The notes under the pieces: model-generated | What the model was told of the DNA's origin: nothing | Databases searched by the model: none | Seen by the model: only the letters and a program-made list of their open reading frames with translations | Shown here: positions 29,009 through 35,995 of the stretch, one piece after another | Layout: each line of letters starts with the position of its first letter | Position numbering within the stretch: the stretch's first letter is position 1 | Translations under genes and position numbers: made by a program | Source of the DNA: Cytobacillus dafuensis | GTDB taxonomy: Bacteria; Bacillota; Bacilli; Bacillales; Cytobacillaceae | Direction: 5' to 3' | Assembly (NCBI RefSeq): GCF_007995155.1 | Contig: NZ_CP042593.1 | Coordinates: 2,026,001-2,090,000 of the forward strand | DNA: 64,000 bases

Positions 29009-29940
29009 TTGAAATTATTGATTTAACAAAACGATACGGAAATTTTACAGCGCTCAATTCATTAAATCTGCAAATTGAAAAAGGATGTGTATTTGGATTT
29101 GTTGGTCAAAACGGTGCAGGAAAATCCACAACCTTTTCAATTTTGTCTACCTTGCTGGCACCAACTTCTGGGACAGCTTATATAAATGGTTATAATATCC
29201 AAAAGGAGCCGAAAATGGTTAGACGCCAGCTTGGCTATATGCCTGATTTCTTCGGTGTTTATGATCAGTTAAAGGCAATTGAATATTTACATTTTTATGG
29301 TGCGAGTTACGGAATCCCTTTGGCAGAAAGGGAAAAACTTATTCCACAATTACTGGATCTCGTCAATTTGGCACATAAAAAGGATTCTTATGTGGATTTA
29401 CTTTCGAGAGGAATGAAGCAGCGCTTATGCCTTGCAAGAAGCTTAATACATGATCCAGAAGTTTTAATCCTTGATGAACCTGCTTCAGGCTTGGACCCAA
29501 GAGCTCGTGTAGAGATGAGGGAAATATTAAAGGAATTAAAAAATATGGGGAAAACCATTTTGATTTCGTCACATATTTTGCCAGAGCTTGCAGAAATGTG
29601 TGACACAATTGGCATTATTGATCAAGGTAAGCTCGTTGCTGAAGGATCAGTATCAGATATCCAAGCACAGTTAAAAGGTGAAAGGCTAATAATTGTTAAA
29701 ACGTATAGAGAAATCGAAAAGGCTGTTTCCTTCTTTGAAGATGATCCGAATATATCAAAATTAAAAATTGGAGATGAAGAACAAACCCTAAAATTTGTTT
29801 ATAAGGGCTCAGATCAAGAACAATCACTATTACTAAAAAAGGCTATTATTAATGACATTGCGATAACAAGCTTTTCTGAAATTGAGACCGATCTGGAAGA
29901 TGTCTTTATGGAAATTACAAAGGAGGTAGAGCTTTCATGA
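29005..29940 (+). CDS. ABC transporter ATPase (cassette gene 2)
   Basis: A 311-residue nucleotide-binding subunit of the CcmA/NatA type, which powers ABC-2 permeases. Walker A GQNGAGKST (about residues 34-42), Q-loop GYMPDFFGVYDQL, a slightly unusual signature LSRGMKQR (133-140; the common form is LSGGQ), Walker B VLILDEPASGLDP (154-166) and the switch ILISSHILPEL are all visible, followed by an 80-residue C-terminal regulatory region. The start is GTG overlapping the stop of gene 1 (GTGA). The stop overlaps the permease ATG, so subunits are made together. Substrate is unknown. Confidence 0.92.
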   Translation: MIEIIDLTKRYGNFTALNSLNLQIEKGCVFGFVGQNGAGKSTTFSILSTLLAPTSGTAYINGYNIQKEPKMVRRQLGYMPDFFGVYDQLKAIEYLHFYGASYGIPLAEREKLIPQLLDLVNLAHKKDSYVDLLSRGMKQRLCLARSLIHDPEVLILDEPASGLDPRARVEMREILKELKNMGKTILISSHILPELAEMCDTIGIIDQGKLVAEGSVSDIQAQLKGERLIIVKTYREIEKAVSFFEDDPNISKLKIGDEEQTLKFVYKGSDQEQSLLLKKAIINDIAITSFSEIETDLEDVFMEITKEVELS

Positions 29941-30782
29941 AAAATTTTGTCGTCAATCCTGTTTTAAATAAAGAATTTAAGCTTCGCTTTCGTTCTTTTA
30001 AAAGCTTCCTCGGCATTCTATTTTATTTGCTTGCTCTGGGGCTCATTATAGTCGGTTTCGTTTTTATTGAGTCATTATCAAACACAACAGGATTTTTTAA
30101 GCCAGACCAAAGTCGAACGATATTTATTATGCTTTCCTTTCTCCAGCTCGCATTAATCTTATTTATTACACCGGGACTAACAGCTGGTGTCATTAGCAGT
30201 GAGCGTGAAAGGCAGACATTGAATATCCTGCTGACAACAACACAAAGCTCAGCAAGCATTGTTCTAAGCAAGTTAATTTCATCTTTATCCTACTTACTAT
30301 TATTGATTGTTGCGAGTTTACCGCTTTATAGCTTTGTCTTTTTATTTGGTGGGATTTCCCCTGGCCAAGTATTGGTAACGATTTCTTTTTATATGTTTAC
30401 AATGCTTGTTTTTGGAAGCTTAGGAGTGCTTTTCTCAACACTTATTAGGAAAACGATTGTATCGATGGTAACGACATATGGGGTGACATTGTTTTTAGCG
30501 GGGGGTACAGCTTTTTTAACCATTATTTTTATGCAGTTTGCAAATCGATACGGATATTCAGCTACCCCTTCAACAAACCCGCTTGCGTATTTTACAGCTA
30601 TGCTTAATCCGGCTATCATCCTATTGAGTACTTTTGAGCCGGATTTTACTAGGGAATTAACAACGAATACGGGAATAAAATTTCCGTTATGGATTTCATA
30701 TATAATTTCCTACACAGTCATTTTTATTGCAGCAATTCTACTCAGCATTAAAAAGCTAAGACCGAACATGAAAAAAGGGTAA
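29937..30782 (+). CDS. ABC-2 type permease (cassette gene 3)
   Basis: A 281-residue membrane protein with six helices, roughly at residues 20-42, 60-85, 106-132, 138-162, 167-192 and 252-270, typical of ABC-2 permeases. The loop SSERERQTLNILLTTTQS after the second helix matches the conserved coupling segment (ERexgTle-like) found in Nat/Gld-type permeases. It partners the preceding ATPase. Gld-like and NatB-like exporters share this layout; direction and cargo cannot be read from the sequence. Confidence 0.9.
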   Translation: MKNFVVNPVLNKEFKLRFRSFKSFLGILFYLLALGLIIVGFVFIESLSNTTGFFKPDQSRTIFIMLSFLQLALILFITPGLTAGVISSERERQTLNILLTTTQSSASIVLSKLISSLSYLLLLIVASLPLYSFVFLFGGISPGQVLVTISFYMFTMLVFGSLGVLFSTLIRKTIVSMVTTYGVTLFLAGGTAFLTIIFMQFANRYGYSATPSTNPLAYFTAMLNPAIILLSTFEPDFTRELTTNTGIKFPLWISYIISYTVIFIAAILLSIKKLRPNMKKG

Positions 30783-30786
30783 GGGA

Positions 30787-32343
30787 ATGAAACAAATGGA
30801 GGATCGCCACCAATTTGAAAAGCTGATAAAACCCATTCAGAGACAGCTTCTTTTTCAGCTGATTATTAAGGAGGTGCAGCTCTTGCTTATTTTTGCAGGA
30901 GCAACTTCCTTTTTATTACTATTAATCGCTCGAATACTGGTCATTCCTTTTCTTAAATATTATTTCATACTGATGTTTATTGTTTTGTTTTCTATTTTTA
31001 TCATTCGTATTTGGAAAAACCATCCGAATATGCAGAAGGCAGTTTCTATTTACAATCAGTTTGTACCAGATGACAGAGTTGTTACAGCTTTTAATTTCCT
31101 CAAAACAGATAGTATTATGGCTGAATTGCAGCTCGCTGATGCTGTAAAAAATATGAAAAAATCACAAGATATCGTTCGAAAAAGAAAGAAAAATTATTTA
31201 TATCCTAAATGGCTGCTTATTTCTTTTGTCCTCACATCCTTAGCGGTGCTGCTATTTTTTTCACCAAATGAAAAAATAAATTCAGCAAAACAGCAAGAAA
31301 AGGAAATAAAGCTCGTTGCGGAAACTGAAAAAAAACTTAAAGAGGAAATAAAAAAAGAAAAAGATCCAAATGTAAAAAAAGCATTAAAGGAAGCGCTGGA
31401 AAAAGTTGCAGAACAGAAGTCGGTTGAAGAAGCTCTAAAAGAGTTAGCGAAACAGAAAAAAGAGCTGGAATTAAAGGCTTTAAAGGAAAAAGAAAAACAA
31501 TTGGCTTTAGAAAATTGGAAGCAAGATTTGAAAAATAACGGCCTAACCGATCTAGAAAAAATGCTGAATCAAAAAAACTTGGCTGCTATTGAAAAAGAGC
31601 TTGCTAAATTAAATGAAAAATGGAATGAGCTAAATGAAGAACAAAAGAATGCATTCAATCAATTGGCGGAAAATGAAGGACAATTAACGGAGGAAGAACT
31701 TGCAAAATTAATGGAACAGATTGAAAATGCCCTTGAATCTGAAGAATTCCTAGCCCAGCTTGCAGCAGCTCAGCAAGCACTGCAAAATGTTGGATTGGCC
31801 ATGCAAAATCAGATGGCTGCAAACGGATTACCACCTGGTCAGCTTGCCTTTACTCCCTCCGGACAATCTAGTCAACAAGGGACAGGTGCAAATGGGCAGC
31901 AAGGTGCAAGTAATAGCAATGGACAGCAGCAAGGTCAAAATAATCAAAATTCAAATAATGGTAATGGAAACGGCTCAGGTAATGGGAATGGAAATGGTGC
32001 AGGAGCTGGAAGCGGTAGCGGATCAGGTTCAGGTAATGGCCAAGGATTAGGAGGTACTGGAGCAGGTAAGGGTCAAGGTTCACGTGAACTATTAACCATT
32101 CCTAATCATTTAGAAGGCCTAACAAATATAGAAACTGATCAAGGGCTTCTAGGAGAAGGAAATGCAGCCGAGCAAACAGAGGGAACAGGACCAGTTCTGA
32201 AAGGAACGATTAGGCCATATAGTGAGGTTTTTGGAACTTACGAAAAAGCATATAGACAAAGTACTGAGCGCTACAAGCTGCCTTCAGATTTAGAAGAGAT
32301 CGTAAAAAATTATTTTACAAATATTGATCCTAACAAGGAGTGA
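30787..32343 (+). CDS. Membrane coiled-coil protein with Gly/Asn/Ser tract (cassette gene 4)
   Basis: Not recognised as a named protein; the layout recalls DUF4175-like proteins next to MoxR/VWA genes. 518 residues: two helices near residues 20-48 and 50-70, a third near 138-156, then a long Lys/Glu-rich coiled coil (about 165-340), a low-complexity Gly/Asn/Ser/Gln stretch (about 358-432, with runs such as NGNGNGSGNG), and a folded C-terminal tail ending in SEVFGTYEKAYRQSTERYKL and NYFTNIDPNKE. It follows the permease by four bases; an in-frame ATG at 30796 is an alternative start. A role as a scaffold between membrane and the MoxR ATPase is inference. Confidence 0.8.
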   Translation: MKQMEDRHQFEKLIKPIQRQLLFQLIIKEVQLLLIFAGATSFLLLLIARILVIPFLKYYFILMFIVLFSIFIIRIWKNHPNMQKAVSIYNQFVPDDRVVTAFNFLKTDSIMAELQLADAVKNMKKSQDIVRKRKKNYLYPKWLLISFVLTSLAVLLFFSPNEKINSAKQQEKEIKLVAETEKKLKEEIKKEKDPNVKKALKEALEKVAEQKSVEEALKELAKQKKELELKALKEKEKQLALENWKQDLKNNGLTDLEKMLNQKNLAAIEKELAKLNEKWNELNEEQKNAFNQLAENEGQLTEEELAKLMEQIENALESEEFLAQLAAAQQALQNVGLAMQNQMAANGLPPGQLAFTPSGQSSQQGTGANGQQGASNSNGQQQGQNNQNSNNGNGNGSGNGNGNGAGAGSGSGSGSGNGQGLGGTGAGKGQGSRELLTIPNHLEGLTNIETDQGLLGEGNAAEQTEGTGPVLKGTIRPYSEVFGTYEKAYRQSTERYKLPSDLEEIVKNYFTNIDPNKE

Positions 32344-32348
32344 CATAT

Positions 32349-33353
32349 ATGTCAGCAACAACAGAAAAGGAACAGCAATTTATTAATGCTTCTGACACGA
32401 TTTCAAGGGTTAAAAACGAAATTCAGTCTTTTATCGTCGGCCAGCATGAAGTCATTGATCAAGTATTATGGAGCATTTTAGCTGGAGGGCATGTGCTACT
32501 GGAAGGTTTGCCTGGCCTAGGAAAAACGATGTTAATAAAAACGATTTCTGAATGTCTCGATTTGAAATTTTCACGAATCCAGTTTACACCAGATATTATG
32601 CCTTCAGATATTACTGGAACAATGCTATTACAACCAGATGAAGCTGGAAGACAAAATTTTGTTTTTCACAAAGGCCCATTGTTTGCAAATATTATATTAG
32701 CAGATGAAATAAACAGGGCGACTCCAAAAACACAGAGTGCTCTTCTGGAGGCAATGGGTGAAAAGACAGTAACAATTATGGGTGAAACCAAACCAATGGA
32801 AAACCCATTTTTTGTATTAGCTACCCAAAACCCAATTGACATGGAAGGAACCTATCCACTTCCGGAGGCGCAAACAGATCGATTTATTTGTAAGGTTCAT
32901 GTTCATTATCCAACAAAAGAGGAATTAAGAGAAATTGTGATTAGAACTACTGGTCCACAATCTGTACAATTGGAAAAAATGGCTTCCCTTCAGGATGTTA
33001 TTGCACTGCAAAGGCTAGCAAAAGAAATCTTGGTTTCTGATGATATTATTGATTTTGCAGTGAGTCTTATTTCAGCTACACACCCGGATTCTGAGGAAGT
33101 ACCAGATATTGTAAAGCAGTACGTTCAATATGGAAGCGGACCTCGTGGTCTTCAAAGCTTAATCGGAATGGCTAAGTCAAGAGCTCTTTCAGTAGGGAGA
33201 TACCATATTTCGATTGGTGATATCAAACATGTTGCTAAACCTGTTTTAAGGCATCGTCTCATTATAAACTTCGAGGGGGAGGCAAATGGGATAACCGCTG
33301 ATACTATTATTGATCATCTCTTAAATGAACCTGAACGAGGAGCAAAAGGGTGA
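32349..33353 (+). CDS. MoxR-family AAA+ ATPase (cassette gene 5)
   Basis: 334 residues of the AAA_3 (MoxR) type: Walker A GLPGLGKTM (about residues 52-60), Walker B IILADEINRATPKTQSALLEAM (near 116-137, within the stretch ADEINRA), sensor 1 FVLATQNPIDMEGTYPLPEAQTDRF, and a C-terminal lid. MoxR ATPases act as chaperones that load or activate VWA-domain partners, and two such partners follow. The ATG at 32349 has AAGGAG eight bases upstream; an in-frame GTG at 32340 overlaps that site. Confidence 0.93.
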   Translation: MSATTEKEQQFINASDTISRVKNEIQSFIVGQHEVIDQVLWSILAGGHVLLEGLPGLGKTMLIKTISECLDLKFSRIQFTPDIMPSDITGTMLLQPDEAGRQNFVFHKGPLFANIILADEINRATPKTQSALLEAMGEKTVTIMGETKPMENPFFVLATQNPIDMEGTYPLPEAQTDRFICKVHVHYPTKEELREIVIRTTGPQSVQLEKMASLQDVIALQRLAKEILVSDDIIDFAVSLISATHPDSEEVPDIVKQYVQYGSGPRGLQSLIGMAKSRALSVGRYHISIGDIKHVAKPVLRHRLIINFEGEANGITADTIIDHLLNEPERGAKG

Positions 33354-34219
33354 TGAACAGCCAGCAGGCTTTAATAGGTAAATTACAGAAAAAAAGACTG
33401 ATGGTTAAAACAAAAAAGAGAGGATTTCATAAAGGATCTAGGCAGTCGAATAGGTTTGGCTCCTCACTAGAATTCTCGGATTTTAGAACGTATCAACCTG
33501 GAGACGATGTACGGCAAATTGATTGGAATGTATATGGAAGAACTCAAAAGCATTATATTAAAAGGTTTTTAGATGAGCAGGAATTATCCATCGCCATATA
33601 CCTTGATGCTACCTCATCTATGAGAAAAATTGAATCAAAGTGGAAATTAGCAAAACAAATAGCAGCTGCTCTTAGCTACATCATATTAAACAGTGAAGAT
33701 CGATTGTTTTTTTCAGCCGTTTCTTCAGCTGGTGTACAACCTGTAAAAAGGAAAGGTTCGATCTATAGCAGGAAAACCTTTTTAGAAATTTTGCAAATGG
33801 ATGAAGCAGAGAGGGCTGGAGATTTTATAAAACATTTAAATAGAACAATTATTAAAAAACAGCAGCTTTCCATTATTATTACGGATGGATTGGAGCAGAT
33901 AGACGAAATTGAAAATCTTCTCAAAAAATTGGCTGCGTTTAAGCAAGAGATTTGGTTTATTCAAGTGTTAAGTTCAGAAGAATTATCTCCCCATTTTTCA
34001 GGGGATATGAAATTAGTAGATAGTGAGACAGAAGCTATTGTGAATGTTAGTATGAGCCCGAAAATTATAGCAGAATACGAGAAACGTATTCATGAGCATA
34101 ATCGAAAATTAGAAATGATTTGCAGGCGATTTGGCGGACATTACTTGTTTGCATGTGACAATCGAGATGTTCAATCAATATTATTTCATGATTTTTCAGG
34201 AAAAGGGTTAATCAATTGA
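33353..34219 (+). CDS. DUF58-domain protein (cassette gene 6)
   Basis: 288 residues with the DUF58 signature EFSDFRTYQPGDDVRQIDWN followed by VYGRTQKHYIKRF near residues 40-72, and a VWA-like core beginning AIYLDATSSM, where the metal-site pattern DxTxS is close to complete. DUF58 genes almost always lie next to a MoxR ATPase gene. The ATG overlaps the MoxR stop (TGATG); a GTG one codon earlier is also possible. No membrane helix or signal peptide is seen, so it should be cytoplasmic. Confidence 0.92.
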   Translation: MNSQQALIGKLQKKRLMVKTKKRGFHKGSRQSNRFGSSLEFSDFRTYQPGDDVRQIDWNVYGRTQKHYIKRFLDEQELSIAIYLDATSSMRKIESKWKLAKQIAAALSYIILNSEDRLFFSAVSSAGVQPVKRKGSIYSRKTFLEILQMDEAERAGDFIKHLNRTIIKKQQLSIIITDGLEQIDEIENLLKKLAAFKQEIWFIQVLSSEELSPHFSGDMKLVDSETEAIVNVSMSPKIIAEYEKRIHEHNRKLEMICRRFGGHYLFACDNRDVQSILFHDFSGKGLIN

Positions 34220-34228
34220 GGTGAGGCT

Positions 34229-35995
34229 ATGTATTTTTTAAATCCGTGGTTTTTTCTATTAAGTATAATGATAGCTGCCGTTATTTTGTTTTACTTTTTC
34301 CGGAAGCAGTACGTGGAGAAAACGATTTCCTCAAACTTTCTATGGGAACAAGTTTTAAATGAATGGCAAGCATCTCCTTGGTTAAAGAAGTTGCAGCAAA
34401 ACCTGTTATTTTGGCTCCAGCTTTTGGCGTTGCTGCTTTTAATGTTTTCTCTTGTACGTCCGTTTTGGTTCGAGAATGCCGTAAAGGGAGAGCATATAAT
34501 CTTGATTATTGATCCTTCAGCCACAATGTCTGCAGAATTTGAAAATAGCAGCCGCTTTGAAACAGCAAAAAAGGAAATGCTTAGTCTGGTTGATCGACTA
34601 GGTGAGCAAGAAGTAACTTTGATTAAAGCGGGTGAAAAGCCTGAGATCCTTTTAAATCAGGAAAATGACTTAATCGCTATACGAAAGCAAATAAATAACT
34701 TACAGCTATCTTATGAACATGAACAGATGGAAAAAGCAATGAATTTAGCTGTTTCACTTGCTTCTAATAAGGATACTGCTATCCATATTTATTCAGACGG
34801 AGTAACAAAAGAAATGGTTAGTAAAAATATGAAGGAGCATTATGTCGAGGTACATAATGTCGGTAAAGATTCTGGTAATCTATCATTGATTTCCTTTGGT
34901 GTAGCCCCTTTTGAAAATCAAATTACAGGTGTTGCTGTCATAGAGAATCAAGCTTCTAATGAAAAGGAAATTAATTTTGTAGTGAAAGCTGAGGAAGAAA
35001 AGCTCTTTGAAAAACAAGTTTCCATTGCTGGAGGGCAGCAGCAAGTAATACAGATCCCTTCACTTCCTAAAAAGCCTTATTATGAAGCTTTCATTTTAAA
35101 TGAGGATGGTTATGCAGCTGATAATCAGGCAACCTCTATTTTCACTGAAACAAATCCAAAGGTTTACACAATGGGTGAAGTAAACTCCTTTGCAGTGAAA
35201 GGATTTCAAACGATTGGGACAGAATTACTTCAAATTAATAATGGAAAAGACTTGGATGCAAAAGGGATTCTAGTTGTTGAAGGCAGCGACTTAAATGATT
35301 TACCTAGACAGCCCATCATTTTTTTTAATAACAATAAGGAAAAAGTTAAACTGAAAGAGAAGTTAACTGCTAAGGAAGATCAACTGCTTCAATATGTTGA
35401 TTATGAAAAGATATATATTGATTCTGCTGTGAAGGCGATAGACGGTGATTGGGAAACAATATTAAGAAGCGGAAACTATCGGTTAGTCCAAAAAGGACAA
35501 GTAAATGGAGAGCCTATTATAATAGTAAACTTTTCACTATCTGATTCTGACTGGCCACTTCAGCCAGGATTTCCGATTTTTCTATATAACTCTTATCAAT
35601 GGCTTTCACAGCAAACTGGTTTTCTCGGCTATTTTAGTCCGGGAGAGGAGAAGTGGATAAATATAAATGAGGGTAAACAAAAATGGGAGGTTTTCAATCA
35701 AACAGATGAGAACTTATATTCCTTCGATTTAACAAAAGAAAGCTTTAGAGCACCTACAATTCCTGGGACATATCAGGCGGTTTCTGGTGAGAAAATTTAT
35801 TATTTTTCTGTGCTTCTTGATGATCGGGAAAAGCAAGCTAAAGTCGAGACAGCATTTACATGGAATGAGTTTCAAATGCATGAAAAAGGGGATAAGAAAA
35901 GTTCCAATGACAAGCTGTGGATCTGGTTCGCTGTCTTCGCTTTAGCATGTATAGCTTTGGAATGGGAGGTATATAGGCGTGGGCATAGAGTTTAA
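34229..35995 (+). CDS. BatA-like membrane protein with degenerate VWA domain (cassette gene 7)
   Basis: 588 residues. The N terminus MYFLNPWFFLLSIMIAAVIL plus a second helix near 56-74 is the Bat N-terminal double-helix module. A VWA domain follows: the metal-site motif reads IDPSATMS near residue 94, so the third position is Thr rather than Ser. After a long beta-rich middle (with a GATase1-like stretch near 300-350), a single helix near 562-580 (LWIWFAVFALACIALEW) ends the protein, leaving most of it outside. The stop is overlapped by the next gene by 17 bases. Related to Bacteroides aerotolerance (Bat) proteins; function here unknown. Confidence 0.87.
   Translation: MYFLNPWFFLLSIMIAAVILFYFFRKQYVEKTISSNFLWEQVLNEWQASPWLKKLQQNLLFWLQLLALLLLMFSLVRPFWFENAVKGEHIILIIDPSATMSAEFENSSRFETAKKEMLSLVDRLGEQEVTLIKAGEKPEILLNQENDLIAIRKQINNLQLSYEHEQMEKAMNLAVSLASNKDTAIHIYSDGVTKEMVSKNMKEHYVEVHNVGKDSGNLSLISFGVAPFENQITGVAVIENQASNEKEINFVVKAEEEKLFEKQVSIAGGQQQVIQIPSLPKKPYYEAFILNEDGYAADNQATSIFTETNPKVYTMGEVNSFAVKGFQTIGTELLQINNGKDLDAKGILVVEGSDLNDLPRQPIIFFNNNKEKVKLKEKLTAKEDQLLQYVDYEKIYIDSAVKAIDGDWETILRSGNYRLVQKGQVNGEPIIIVNFSLSDSDWPLQPGFPIFLYNSYQWLSQQTGFLGYFSPGEEKWININEGKQKWEVFNQTDENLYSFDLTKESFRAPTIPGTYQAVSGEKIYYFSVLLDDREKQAKVETAFTWNEFQMHEKGDKKSSNDKLWIWFAVFALACIALEWEVYRRGHRV

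Noticed and set aside
31760..32050. A 96-codon + strand frame overlapping cassette gene 4
   Set aside because: It lies in the low-complexity repeat tract, has repetitive Met/Val/Gln content, no ribosome site and no separate position from the real gene. It is a by-product of the repeated codons.
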